In this document: positions 25,967 through 34,823 of the stretch, piece by piece
Position numbering within the stretch: position 1 is the stretch's first letter
Layout of the letters: each line of letters starts with the position of its first letter
The notes under the pieces: model-generated
Told to the model about the DNA's origin: nothing
Seen by the model: the letters and a program-made list of their open reading frames with translations, nothing else
Database searches by the model: none
NCBI RefSeq assembly: GCF_037977055.1
Contig: NZ_CP150274.1
Span: 4,278,001-4,342,000 of the forward strand
DNA: 64,000 nucleotides
Direction: 5' to 3'
From: Paenibacillus sp. FSL K6-1096
Lineage (GTDB): Bacteria; Bacillota; Bacilli; Paenibacillales; Paenibacillaceae
Position numbers and translations under genes: made by a program

Positions 25967-27219
25967 GCCGGCAGTCCTATGCATTCCCTACAGCGGGCAG
26001 CCTGTTCCGGCGGAGGCTGTTCTCCCATTTCCGTGAGCAATCCTCTATTATCCGTACAGCCGTAGACTGGACCGTTCTGCTCTACATTCTGATTCCGGGC
26101 GGCCTGCTCGGCGGGCGCTTCTACTATGGTTTCTGGAACGGTGAGCTTCCGGGCTGGTTCAGCCAGCTGCCGTTCGTGATGGTGCTCTCGCTGCTCGCGG
26201 TACTGCTTGCTACCGGAGGGATCGTCCTGCTGCTGCAGGAGGGCGACTCCCTGTTCCTGCGCCAGCGGCAGAGCTGGATCAATACGATTATCGCCGGAGG
26301 AATGGCCTACAGCCTGGCTGTTACGGCACTTAAGATAGCAGCGGTCTTCGCGCTGCTGCTGCCGTTCCTGCTCCGCGGCTATGGCCTCAGTCCGGCAGCG
26401 GTCTGGGGGCTGCTGGCGCTGACGCTTGCCTGCAGCTGGGCCGTCAAGCTGCTGGGCCATCTCGTCAGGGTGCAACGGCAGGGCTTCCGCCGCAGATTAT
26501 GGCTGGTCCCGGCTGTTGCGGTTCCGTGCGGTGTCTACCTGCGTCTGGCCCTCCTCTGGAAGGACAATCCAGTCCTGCTGTTCACAACGGCTTCTGTCTA
26601 TGCTGCCGCAGCCGCCCTGGCCTTCTGGTACCGCCTGCGTCTGCGCGGCACCTTCATGAACGATGTGCGCGAGGACTACAAGCAGCGGATGCGGATCGCC
26701 GCGCTGCTGCTGCGCGGGGTGCTCGACAAGCCGCGGCCGACCCGGCATAAGCCGTGGATCTTCCGCAAATCGCAGCCGCTGCTGGCCTCCCGGGAGCCCG
26801 AGAGCCGGTTCGCAGCCTCGGCGGTGAAGGCGCTGCTGCGCAATCCCGCCCACCTCAAGCTGTATCTGTCCTTCACCGGTGTGGCGCTTATTGCCGTCCT
26901 GATTGTGCCGGTGGTGCTGAAGTGGCTGCTGTATGCCGTGCTGACCAGTCTGATGGCCTTCTGGCTGTCATCCTTCTGGCTGCTGTTCTCCGGCGACGAC
27001 TATATCGGCATTCTGCCGTTCACCAAGGTGCAGAAGGCGGATGCCGGCGCCAAAGCGATGCCGATTCTGTTAATGCCCTTTGCTGTCCTGTGCGCGGCTG
27101 CGGTCTGCATTCCGGCTTATGGCTGGTGGGGCATTCTGCTCTTCCCCGTTGTCGGTGCAGCGGCCGGGCTGTGGATCGGCCGCCTGTTCAGTACCATCCG
27201 CTTCGCCAGATACGAATAA
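25963..27219 (+). CDS. ecsB: ABC transporter membrane subunit, EcsB-like
   Basis: This 418-residue membrane protein has hydrophobic helices in pairs near residues 35-50, 65-85, 110-140 and 150-215. A basic cytoplasmic stretch near 240-290 and further helices at the C-terminus follow, including LWIGRLFSTIRFARYE at the end. Size and layout fit EcsB (about 408 residues in B. subtilis). The start codon overlaps the ecsA stop (ATGA). A longer reading from 25945 adds six residues without a site. Confidence 0.83.
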   Translation: MSRQSYAFPTAGSLFRRRLFSHFREQSSIIRTAVDWTVLLYILIPGGLLGGRFYYGFWNGELPGWFSQLPFVMVLSLLAVLLATGGIVLLLQEGDSLFLRQRQSWINTIIAGGMAYSLAVTALKIAAVFALLLPFLLRGYGLSPAAVWGLLALTLACSWAVKLLGHLVRVQRQGFRRRLWLVPAVAVPCGVYLRLALLWKDNPVLLFTTASVYAAAAALAFWYRLRLRGTFMNDVREDYKQRMRIAALLLRGVLDKPRPTRHKPWIFRKSQPLLASREPESRFAASAVKALLRNPAHLKLYLSFTGVALIAVLIVPVVLKWLLYAVLTSLMAFWLSSFWLLFSGDDYIGILPFTKVQKADAGAKAMPILLMPFAVLCAAAVCIPAYGWWGILLFPVVGAAAGLWIGRLFSTIRFARYE

Positions 27220-27260
27220 CGAACAAGCCTTCCTCCTTGGTCCGGGGGAAGGCTTGTTCG
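27220..27260. terminator. Terminator between ecsB and the HI0933-family gene
   Basis: CGAACAAGCCTTCC and GGAAGGCTTGTTCG form a 14-bp perfect stem between convergent genes. No long T-run, but the stem is strong. Confidence 0.65.
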
Positions 27261-27286
27261 TCATCTGTGAGGTAAGCAGAGCGGAC

Positions 27287-28555
27287 TTATTCCTGATGCT
27301 GAATCGCAGCATGCTTGCCTGCGGTATATCCGGTAGAGAAGGCAGCGGTAATGTTATAACCGCCGGTATACCCGTGAATATCCAGAATCTCGCCGCAGAA
27401 ATACAGTCCCGCTGTCAGCTTGGATTCCATCGTTCCCGGATTCACTTCCTTCAGGCTTACGCCTCCGCCGGTGACGAAGGCTTCTGCCAGGGAGCGCGTC
27501 CCGTAGACCTGGACCGGCATTCGCTTCAGCAGGACGGCCAGCGCCTGAAGGCCAGCGCGCGGCAGGTGATGGCCGGTAATATCGCCGTCCAGTCCGCTTT
27601 TCTTAAGCAGCAGCGGGATCATGCGCTCCGGCAGCAGCCCCTTCAGCGAATTGCGGATGGCCTTCTTCGGCTCCAGCTCCAGCTTGCTGAGAAGCTGGGC
27701 TTCGGTCTCCTGCGGATTCAGGTCAGGGAACAGGTCGATGGACATATCCACGGTATCCGTTCCCGACTTCTGCTGGACCTGGCGCAGGAACTGGCTGCAG
27801 CGCAGCGCGATCGGGCCGGATAAGCCGAAATGGGTGAAGATCATATCGCCCCGGTGGGAGATTACCTTCTTGCCCTTAGGGTTCCATACTGTGAGGCTCA
27901 CGTCGCGCAGGGACAGGCCCTGCAGCTCTCCCGACTTGATCCACTCCTCCCGGGAGAGAATCGGCACCTCGGTCGGGAACAGCTCGGTAATCGTATGTCC
28001 GGCTGCGGTTGCCCACGGGTAGCCGTCTCCGGTAGAACCGGTCTGCGGGACTGATTTGCCGCCGGTGGCGATAATCACAGCCCTGGCGCCGAAGGCTTTG
28101 CCCGATTCCAGCCGCACACCGGCGGCAGCGCCGCCTTCATACATCACCTCGCGCACCGGGCTGTCCGTCATGATCTGCACGCCCAGGCTCCGTACTTTGC
28201 CGACCAGGGCGGAGACTACGCTTGAGGCCTTGTCCGAGACGGGGAACATCCGCCCGTTATCCTCCTCCTTCAAGGCGATGCCCAGCCCTTCGAAGAAGGC
28301 CATAATATCCCGATTATTGAAATGGTCAAACGAGCTGTATAGGAACCGGCCGTTGCCCGGAATATGGGCGATCAGCTCTGAGGTATCCTTCATGTTGGTG
28401 ACATTGCAGCGTCCGCCGCCCGAGATCCCCAGCTTCCGGCCGAGCTTCGCCCCCTTGTCCACGAGCAGGACGGACGCTCCGTGCTCAGCGGCGGCTACAC
28501 TTGCCATCAGCCCGGACGGGCCGCCTCCAATAACAATTACATCATAACTGCTCAT
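27287..28555 (-). CDS. HI0933/YhiN-family NAD(P)/FAD-dependent oxidoreductase
   Basis: This 422-residue flavoprotein starts with the FAD motif VIVIGGGPSGLMASVAAAEHG and has the family stretches GRKLGISGGGRCNVTN and VTGGGVSLKEVNPGTMESK. It ends with LYFCGEILDIHGYTGGYNI. The aminoacetone oxidase-type family is widespread; its physiological reaction is not known. AAGGAG lies before the ATG. It is monocistronic and convergent with ecsB. Confidence 0.9.
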   Translation of the reverse strand: MSSYDVIVIGGGPSGLMASVAAAEHGASVLLVDKGAKLGRKLGISGGGRCNVTNMKDTSELIAHIPGNGRFLYSSFDHFNNRDIMAFFEGLGIALKEEDNGRMFPVSDKASSVVSALVGKVRSLGVQIMTDSPVREVMYEGGAAAGVRLESGKAFGARAVIIATGGKSVPQTGSTGDGYPWATAAGHTITELFPTEVPILSREEWIKSGELQGLSLRDVSLTVWNPKGKKVISHRGDMIFTHFGLSGPIALRCSQFLRQVQQKSGTDTVDMSIDLFPDLNPQETEAQLLSKLELEPKKAIRNSLKGLLPERMIPLLLKKSGLDGDITGHHLPRAGLQALAVLLKRMPVQVYGTRSLAEAFVTGGGVSLKEVNPGTMESKLTAGLYFCGEILDIHGYTGGYNITAAFSTGYTAGKHAAIQHQE

Positions 28556-28715
28556 TCATCTGCTCCTTTGCTGCTTACGGTACTCTGTTAACCGCATCAT
28601 ACCATTCTAGGCGTAGCGAGGCTAGGCCTTATAGAACGGAAAGGGAATAACGTTGTCAGGAGTGCGCGGGTATGCTTTAATCTAAAATATTAGGATATTT
28701 TGTCCAATTTGGGGA

Positions 28716-30437
28716 GTGATTGCAATTATATATGCGGTTAAGGATATTTTATTGCAAATATCGGCTGCTTGCTCCTTCGTGTTTCTCTTTCAGTGGAGGC
28801 TGGACTGGGGACATCCTGTACACAGGAACAATAAATTCCCGGATGACCGGACATTTCTGATGATCTGCTGTGCACTCAGCATCACGCTGTGCATGGCCTT
28901 ATCGGCCACCCTGTTCGGTGTGGTCTATCTGAATTTGGCGATCCTTCCCGCCTATATTGGCATTCTGTACGGCAATTTACGCTCCGGCGCTTATCTGGCG
29001 CTGTATTTCTTCCTCTGCACCGCCCTGTTCTCGATGCCTTCAGGACTGGATCAGCTCCTGCTGAACACGGGGGTGCTGCTGTACCCGCTGCTGTTCGGCA
29101 TGGTCCGCCGCTTCAAGCAGGTTAAGCTGGCCGCTAAGATCGGTATCCTGTGGGGCGCGCTGTTTCCGAGTATGCTGTTCATTGTTATCGGTCCGGATCT
29201 GCATGGCCGGAGCATCCTGTATACACCGCCCCGTGAGGGAATTCTGGCCGCAGGTTATGTTCTGGCTACCCTGGCCCTCGGCGCTTTGTTCATCACCTAC
29301 ATAGATAGAGCCTGGGATAAGCTGCAGATTCAGATCCGGCTGCAGGGAATCTCCGAGAAGTTCCAGTGGGAATCGGAGAAGCTGCAGCAGATCACGAATC
29401 TGGTTCCGCTGAATATTATGGAATTCGATGACAACGGCTATATCACCGGGCTGAATGAATATATGCTCAGCCTGATTCAGCGCCATGCCCCGCAGCTCAC
29501 CCGGGAGATTATACTGTCCCAGCCGGCGAGCCAGCTCTTCGGGCACAGTGTAGATTATGCTACTCTGAGCAGACTGCGGGAGGTTATGCGGAACCGGCAG
29601 CGCTCCAATACCAGAATCAGGGTGGATTCGTGGAGCTATCATATTTTTACCGCACCGCTTGAGCATGAATCGGGCGTGCCGGGCGGCGTAGTAATGATTA
29701 TTCAGGATTTGACTGAGGAGGAGAAGCTGCGCAGTGAGCTGGATAATGTGGAGCGGCTGTCGCTGGTCGGACAGATGGCGGCCGGGATTACCCATGAGAT
29801 CCGCAATCCGATGGCTGTCGTGCGCGGCTTCCTGCAGCTGATGCGCGAGAAAAGCCCGGAGGAGCTGCACTCCTATTATCATATTGTCATGGAGGAGCTG
29901 GACCGCGCTAACAGCATCATCAATGACTTTCTGTCGCTGGCCCAGACACGGGAGTCGGATAAGGAGCCGGTGCAGCTGCACCTGATTATTGAAGAGCTGG
30001 TGCCGCTGATCTGGGCGGATGCCAATCTTCGCGGCCAGAGTGTAGAGCTGAAGCTGGCCGCTTCCATCCCGCTGCTCCAGCTCAATGTCAGAGAGATCAA
30101 GCAGCTGATTCTGAATCTGGCCCGCAACGCCATGGAGGCAATGGATGCCAAGGGCGTACTGGCGCTGGAGACGCGGGAGCATGAGGATACCGTGCAGCTG
30201 ATCATCAGAGATACGGGCAACGGTATTCCCCAGAGCCAGCTCCAGCAGCTGTTCACCCCGTTCTTCACCACCAAAAGCCACGGGACAGGGCTGGGCCTGC
30301 CGCTGTGCCTGAGTATTGCCGAGCGGCATAACGGCACGATCCGGGTAGAGTCGGAGGTAGGGGCCGGGACGGCGATGATCGTCGTCTTCCCGGTTGAGGT
30401 GAAGGACGGGGCAGCCAGAAAACCGGTGTATATATAG
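28716..30437 (+). CDS. KinB-like membrane sensor histidine kinase (5TMR-LYT, PAS)
   Basis: This 573-residue kinase has about six membrane helices in the first 205 residues, then a PAS-like region (NLVPLNIMEFDDNGYITGLN to VVMIIQDLTEE). The HisKA box AGITHEIRNPMAVVRGFLQL and an ATPase domain (NLARNAMEAM; DTGNGIP; GTGLGLPLC) follow. The layout matches KinB-type sporulation kinases that feed Spo0F, and no response regulator is adjacent, as expected for a phosphorelay orphan kinase. The start is uncertain: the GTG at 28716 overlaps the only good GGGGAG site, so a rare start near 28725 is possible. Confidence 0.87.
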   Translation: MIAIIYAVKDILLQISAACSFVFLFQWRLDWGHPVHRNNKFPDDRTFLMICCALSITLCMALSATLFGVVYLNLAILPAYIGILYGNLRSGAYLALYFFLCTALFSMPSGLDQLLLNTGVLLYPLLFGMVRRFKQVKLAAKIGILWGALFPSMLFIVIGPDLHGRSILYTPPREGILAAGYVLATLALGALFITYIDRAWDKLQIQIRLQGISEKFQWESEKLQQITNLVPLNIMEFDDNGYITGLNEYMLSLIQRHAPQLTREIILSQPASQLFGHSVDYATLSRLREVMRNRQRSNTRIRVDSWSYHIFTAPLEHESGVPGGVVMIIQDLTEEEKLRSELDNVERLSLVGQMAAGITHEIRNPMAVVRGFLQLMREKSPEELHSYYHIVMEELDRANSIINDFLSLAQTRESDKEPVQLHLIIEELVPLIWADANLRGQSVELKLAASIPLLQLNVREIKQLILNLARNAMEAMDAKGVLALETREHEDTVQLIIRDTGNGIPQSQLQQLFTPFFTTKSHGTGLGLPLCLSIAERHNGTIRVESEVGAGTAMIVVFPVEVKDGAARKPVYI

Positions 30438-30621
30438 CAGCTTCCCTGTACAGCGGCAGGGGCTTAACGGCTTAGGAATACCGCGCCCGGGCGGGCTGCT
30501 TCTCTTGCTTTCACAGAGTATGTATGTATAATAAAGTTAGTAATTAGTGCAGTAACGCGGCAATGTTGTCCGGGTGCTGACACAGCTATCCAATCCTAGC
30601 AGTGAAGGAGAGTGCAGAGAA

Positions 30622-31056
30622 ATGTCCATGTCTTTTAACCAATATATGAGGGATTCTATTCAACCGATGCGCGATGATCTGACAAGCATCGGCTTCAAGG
30701 AGCTGCTGACACCGGAGGATGTAGAAGCAGCGCTTCCGGCAGCGAAGGGGACTTCGCTGGTAGTCGTTAACTCCGTATGCGGCTGTGCTGCCGGGCAGTG
30801 CCGTCCGGGTGTAGCCCAGGCCCTGCAGAACGAGATTCTGCCGGATCATCTGTTCACGGTATTCGCCGGCCAGGAGAAGGAAGCAACCGCCAAGGCGCGC
30901 GAGTATTTCGCTCCATATCCGCCATCCTCTCCATCCATCGCCCTGATGAAAGACGGCGAGCTGGTACACTTCATTGAACGTCACGGCGTGGAAGACCGTT
31001 CGGCTGCTGAGATCGCCGCTGAGCTGAAGGATGTCTTCAACCGTCTGTGCCAGTAA
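30622..31056 (+). CDS. Bacilliredoxin, BrxA/BrxB (YphP/YqiW) family
   Basis: This 144-residue protein has the CGC redox motif (Cys53-Gly-Cys55 in NSVCGCAAGQCRPG) of bacilliredoxins, which remove bacillithiol from S-bacillithiolated proteins in Bacillota. The rest (FAGQEKEATAKAREYFAPYPPSSPS in pieces) matches the DUF1094 family. The ATG at 30622 has GAAGGAGAG nine bases upstream. It is followed by a terminator. Which of BrxA or BrxB cannot be decided. Confidence 0.93.
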   Translation: MSMSFNQYMRDSIQPMRDDLTSIGFKELLTPEDVEAALPAAKGTSLVVVNSVCGCAAGQCRPGVAQALQNEILPDHLFTVFAGQEKEATAKAREYFAPYPPSSPSIALMKDGELVHFIERHGVEDRSAAEIAAELKDVFNRLCQ

Positions 31057-31081
31057 TTTTCTCATCAGGTTCATCGGTACG

Positions 31082-31130
31082 AATCCCGCATCAGCCATCA
31101 GCCGGAGGCTTGGCTTATGCGGGATTTTTT
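31082..31130 (+). terminator. Terminator of the bacilliredoxin gene
   Basis: AATCCCGCAT and ATGCGGGATT arms with an inner AGCC/GGCT pairing, followed by TTTTTT. Confidence 0.85.
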
Positions 31131-31167
31131 GTAGCAGACTAAGATCATAAGAAACGGGGTGCGGCCT

Positions 31168-31977
31168 GTGAGTATGCAGGAGGAGATTATTGCAGCACTT
31201 GGAGTCAAGCCGGTGATTGATACCGGGGCGGAGATCCGCAAGCGGGTGGACTTCCTGAAGTCCTATACGCGGAAGGCCGGGGCCGCCGGTCTGCTGATTG
31301 CCATCAGCGGAGGCATAGACAGTGCGGTGGCTGCGGGTCTATGCAAGCAGGCGACGGACGAGCTGAGCGCAGAGGAAGGCAAGCCTTATATTACCCTCGG
31401 CGTCTTCCAGCCTTACGGTGAGCAAGAGGATATCGGGCACAGCTATGCGGTGGCAGAGGCGTTCGGGCTGAAGCATACCGTGGAGACCAACATCGAGGAA
31501 GCGGTCAACGAGATTGCCCTTGAGGTGGAGCATAGCCTGAAGGCGCTGGGGCAGCACCGCCATATTACCCATCAGGGCAAGGGGAATGTCAAAGCGAGAA
31601 CACGGATGGTTATGCAGTACGCGCTGGCCTTCGAGAACAATCTGCTCGTTGTCGGCACCGATCATGCCTCGGAAGCGATCACCGGTTTCTACACGAAATG
31701 GGGGGACGGGGCCGTTGATCTGACGCCGCTGTCTTCACTGAATAAGCGCCAGGTACGGCAAGTGGCGGCAGCGCTTGGCGTACCGGCGGAGGTAGTAACC
31801 AAGGCGCCGACGGCCGGACTGTGGCCGGGACAGACGGATGAGACTGAGCTTGGGATTACCTATGAGGAGAACAGCGATTACCTGGAGGGGAAGGCGGTCA
31901 GCCGCGAGGCGGCGGAGAAGCTGGAGCGCTATTACCTGAGAACTGCGCATAAGCGGGACAAGATTCCGGGGATTTAA
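31168..31977 (+). CDS. nadE: NH3-dependent NAD+ synthetase
   Basis: This 269-residue enzyme amidates deamido-NAD to NAD using ammonia and ATP. The PP-loop motif is seen in AISGGIDSAVAAGLCKQA, and VKARTRMVMQYALA, VVGTDHASEAITGF and KAPTAGLWPGQTDE are hallmarks. There is no glutaminase domain, so it is the short ammonia-using type. The start MSMQEEI (GTG at 31168, after AAACGGGG) matches the N-terminus of B. subtilis NadE. Confidence 0.95.
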   Translation: MSMQEEIIAALGVKPVIDTGAEIRKRVDFLKSYTRKAGAAGLLIAISGGIDSAVAAGLCKQATDELSAEEGKPYITLGVFQPYGEQEDIGHSYAVAEAFGLKHTVETNIEEAVNEIALEVEHSLKALGQHRHITHQGKGNVKARTRMVMQYALAFENNLLVVGTDHASEAITGFYTKWGDGAVDLTPLSSLNKRQVRQVAAALGVPAEVVTKAPTAGLWPGQTDETELGITYEENSDYLEGKAVSREAAEKLERYYLRTAHKRDKIPGI

Positions 31978-31990
31978 CAAGCTTAGGCCC

Positions 31991-32033
31991 AGCCGCCGGA
32001 GCGCTGCGCTTCATGCAGACACTCCTGGCGGCT
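31991..32033. terminator. Hairpin between nadE and convergent hydrolase
   Basis: AGCCGCC-GGAG pairs with CTCC-GGCGGCT with a single bulge. CTTCTTGTG follows on the plus strand. Probably a shared terminator. Confidence 0.5.
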
Positions 32034-32063
32034 TCTTGTGCTTGCGGAGCAGGCTCCTTACGG

Positions 32064-32888
32064 TTAGGCCTGCCCTGCCAGCACACGGGCGATGAATTCC
32101 CTTGAGGCGGCAATGGCCGTATCGAGCGGCGGGGTAGGTCCGGCAAAAGGATGCACCGTGCCAAACGTGTGGTTGCCGCCCGGAATGCGGACCCATTCAA
32201 TGTCCGGCCGCAACCGGTTCAGGGCTTCGGAGCCGCGCCGCAGATGCTCGCCGTCCTCGCTGCCCTGAATCAGCACTGCCGGGAAGCGGGCCTGCTTCAT
32301 CCGTTCCAGGAGGTTATACCGCCCGGCCTGCTGCTCCAGGTCTTCAATAATGACGGCATCCAGCGGCATTTGCTGCCCGGTCCGTCCATTGAGGACATGG
32401 GTCCGGCCATGCTCTCTCATCTCGCGCTTCTGCTCTGCGGTGAACAGGTCAAGACTGGTAATTCCGTTCCAGGACAGGACACCGGCGATCTCTTCAGGAT
32501 GGTCAAGAGCATAGAGCAGACAGACACCGCCGCCGCGGCTGTGTCCGAGCAGGAAGACCGGCAGGCTGCCGAACCGGTGATGCTGGCTCAGATAGGACAG
32601 CAGGATCTCCATATCCCTGATCTCACGCTGGTATGTGTTGCGGGCGAACTTCTCAAGCTCCGTGAAGTGGAGCAGGTCTTCACCGATGCCGGCATGCGAG
32701 AAGTTGAAGCTGATCACCTCATGCTCATTGCTGAGCGCCTCCGCGACATACGGGAACATTCCCCAATCCTTGAAGCCCTTATAACCGTGTGCGATAACGA
32801 TCAGGCTCCGGGCCTTGCCCTGGGCCGGAAAGTGTGAGCAGCGCAGGACTGCATCCTCTCCTGCAGGTAATTCAAAATTACGGGGCAT
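32064..32888 (-). CDS. Cytoplasmic alpha/beta hydrolase (serine aminopeptidase-like)
   Basis: This 274-residue hydrolase has the oxyanion strand VIAHGYKGFKDW, the nucleophile elbow GHSRGGGV, an acidic residue in LIQGSEDGEHL and the catalytic histidine in PGGNHTFG. No signal peptide is visible. It belongs to a broad family of esterases and lipases; the substrate is unknown. GAAGGGA precedes the ATG. It stands alone. Confidence 0.85.
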   Translation of the reverse strand: MPRNFELPAGEDAVLRCSHFPAQGKARSLIVIAHGYKGFKDWGMFPYVAEALSNEHEVISFNFSHAGIGEDLLHFTELEKFARNTYQREIRDMEILLSYLSQHHRFGSLPVFLLGHSRGGGVCLLYALDHPEEIAGVLSWNGITSLDLFTAEQKREMREHGRTHVLNGRTGQQMPLDAVIIEDLEQQAGRYNLLERMKQARFPAVLIQGSEDGEHLRRGSEALNRLRPDIEWVRIPGGNHTFGTVHPFAGPTPPLDTAIAASREFIARVLAGQA

Positions 32889-33081
32889 AAGGCATACTTC
32901 CCTTCTTTATTATTCCGTATCCGCAAGCAGTGCACGGCGGATAGACTTTTGATGGATTATCTTATAGGATAGCAGAATGCTGTTACTCCGGCTATGAAGA
33001 TCATATCATTAGACGCATGGTAAGAATAGAAGGTAATATAAGATAGGCTGCTGAATGTATTCTTGTGAGAGGTGTGGGCAT

Positions 33082-33477
33082 GTGATCTACGGAATCGGCC
33101 ATGATATATTGGAAATCGGGAGAGTTGAGGAGATTGCCGCAGGCAGCTTAGGCCGCCGGTTCGCGCAGCGGATTCTGACTGCGCGGGAGCTTGTGCTGGC
33201 CGAAGGCAAGGGCGCCAAGGCAGTAGAATTCATCGCCGGGCGTTTCTCGGCCAAGGAAGCGGTGGTCAAGGCGCTCGGCTGCGGAATCGGACAGGCCGTA
33301 GGCTTCCGCGATATCGAGATTCTGCCGGATGCAATGGGCAAGCCGGTTGCCGCTCTGTCGGCACAGGCCTGGGCCCGGCTGGGACTGCCCGGGCAGAAGC
33401 ATATTATTCATCTCACCATTACCCACAGCCGCGGCCTGGCCTCGGCGTTCGCAGTGGTGGAGAGGATGCAGGAATAA
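33082..33477 (+). CDS. acpS: Holo-[acyl-carrier-protein] synthase
   Basis: This 131-residue enzyme transfers 4'-phosphopantetheine from CoA to acyl carrier protein. The two signature blocks are intact: IYGIGHDILEIGRVEEI with the metal-binding Asp, and FIAGRFSAKEAVVKALGCGIG with the Glu and Lys. HLTITHSRGLASAFAVVE lies at the end. The GTG at 33082 with GAGAGG upstream gives the usual N-terminus MIYGIG; an ATG at 33055 would add nine residues not typical of the family. mutY starts 36 bases downstream. Confidence 0.95.
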   Translation: MIYGIGHDILEIGRVEEIAAGSLGRRFAQRILTARELVLAEGKGAKAVEFIAGRFSAKEAVVKALGCGIGQAVGFRDIEILPDAMGKPVAALSAQAWARLGLPGQKHIIHLTITHSRGLASAFAVVERMQE

Positions 33478-33513
33478 TGTCTGAAAGAATCAGGAACGGC
33501 AAGGAGAATAACG

Positions 33514-34773
33514 ATGACAAATGAGAAGCATAGCGATACACAGCAGGAAGCCAAGTTATTCTTCAGCCGCTTTCTGCTGGAATGGTATCACCTCCAGAAA
33601 CGGGATCTGCCTTGGCGCCGCCACCGCAATCCCTATTACATCTGGATTTCGGAAATCATGCTGCAGCAGACCCGTGTAGATACGGTTATTCCGTATTTCA
33701 ACCGGTTCATTGAGCAGTTCCCCACGGTCGAAGCGCTCGCGGACGCGCCGGAGGAAGAGGTGCTGAAATGCTGGGAGGGGCTGGGCTACTATTCGCGCGC
33801 CCGGAACCTGCAGGCTGCGGCGAAGCAGGTGAAGGAGCAGTATGGCGGCCAGGTTCCCGATGACCGCGATGCCGTATTCGGCCTCAAGGGGGTCGGGCCC
33901 TATACAGCGGGCGCGATCCTCAGCATCGCGTTCAACCGGCCGGAGCCGGCGGTGGACGGCAATGTCATGCGGGTGCTGTCCCGCTACTTCCTGATTGAGG
34001 ATGACATCGCTAAGGGGCCGACCCGCGTGAAGATGGAGAAGCTTGCGGCGGAGCTGATTCCCGAGGGGGAGGCCGGCAGCTTCAACCAGGCGCTGATGGA
34101 GCTGGGCGCGCTGATCTGCACGCCGAAGTCACCGCGCTGCCTGCCGTGCCCGGTGATGGAGCACTGCGCTGCGCGCCTGGCGGGCTGCGAAGCCTCGCTG
34201 CCCGTCAAGACCAAGGCGAAGCCGCCGCGCCCCGAGGAGCGGCTGGCCGCCCTGGTGGAGGGCCGCGGCGAGCACGCGGGCCGGGTGCTGATCCGGCAGC
34301 GGCCGGCCAGCGGGCTGCTGGCCCGCATGTGGGAGCTGCCGCATTGGCCGGCGCCGCCTGCCGCAGACGGCGGCGCGGGCAGCGCGCTGCTGCCGGAAGC
34401 GGCAGCGCTGGACCGGCTGCGCCGGTCCATGAGCCAGGCCGGGATTCACGCCCGGCCGGAAGGGCACTGGATGGCTGCGGAGCATACCTTCAGCCATATT
34501 GTGTGGACCCTGCAGGTGTACCGCTGCAGGGAGGAGGCGGCGCTGCCGCTGGCAGCGGAACGCCGCGCCGGCTACACGGCGGCGGCTGACCCGCAAGCGG
34601 CAGAGCCGCAGGAGCCCGCGCTGTTCGACAGCGGGGACGCCGCCCTGGATGCGGCAGACCGCGGGGCCCTGCGCTGGATCAGCCGGGAGGACATGGGCAG
34701 CTACGCCTTCCCCAATGTGTTCCTGAAGCTGCTGAACAGCTACTTCGATGAACGGGAGCAGGCCGGAGATTAG
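33514..34773 (+). CDS. mutY: A/G-specific adenine DNA glycosylase
   Basis: This 419-residue base excision repair enzyme removes adenine opposite 8-oxoguanine. It has LPWRRHRNPYYIWISEIMLQ with the catalytic Glu, the helix-hairpin-helix GLKGVGPYTAGAILS with VDGNVMRVL supplying the catalytic Asp, and the iron-sulfur cluster C-x6-C-x2-C-x5-C (CTPKSPRCLPCPVMEHC). A C-terminal NUDIX-like 8-oxoG recognition domain follows. That domain is longer than usual (the B. subtilis protein is about 369 residues) because of alanine-rich insertions, one around residues 346-385. The region is extremely GC-rich. Confidence 0.95.
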   Translation: MTNEKHSDTQQEAKLFFSRFLLEWYHLQKRDLPWRRHRNPYYIWISEIMLQQTRVDTVIPYFNRFIEQFPTVEALADAPEEEVLKCWEGLGYYSRARNLQAAAKQVKEQYGGQVPDDRDAVFGLKGVGPYTAGAILSIAFNRPEPAVDGNVMRVLSRYFLIEDDIAKGPTRVKMEKLAAELIPEGEAGSFNQALMELGALICTPKSPRCLPCPVMEHCAARLAGCEASLPVKTKAKPPRPEERLAALVEGRGEHAGRVLIRQRPASGLLARMWELPHWPAPPAADGGAGSALLPEAAALDRLRRSMSQAGIHARPEGHWMAAEHTFSHIVWTLQVYRCREEAALPLAAERRAGYTAAADPQAAEPQEPALFDSGDAALDAADRGALRWISREDMGSYAFPNVFLKLLNSYFDEREQAGD

Positions 34774-34823
34774 ATCCGGCTGCCGCTCCCGGGGATTTTG
34801 GCGTGAGACCAAGGAGGTACAGG

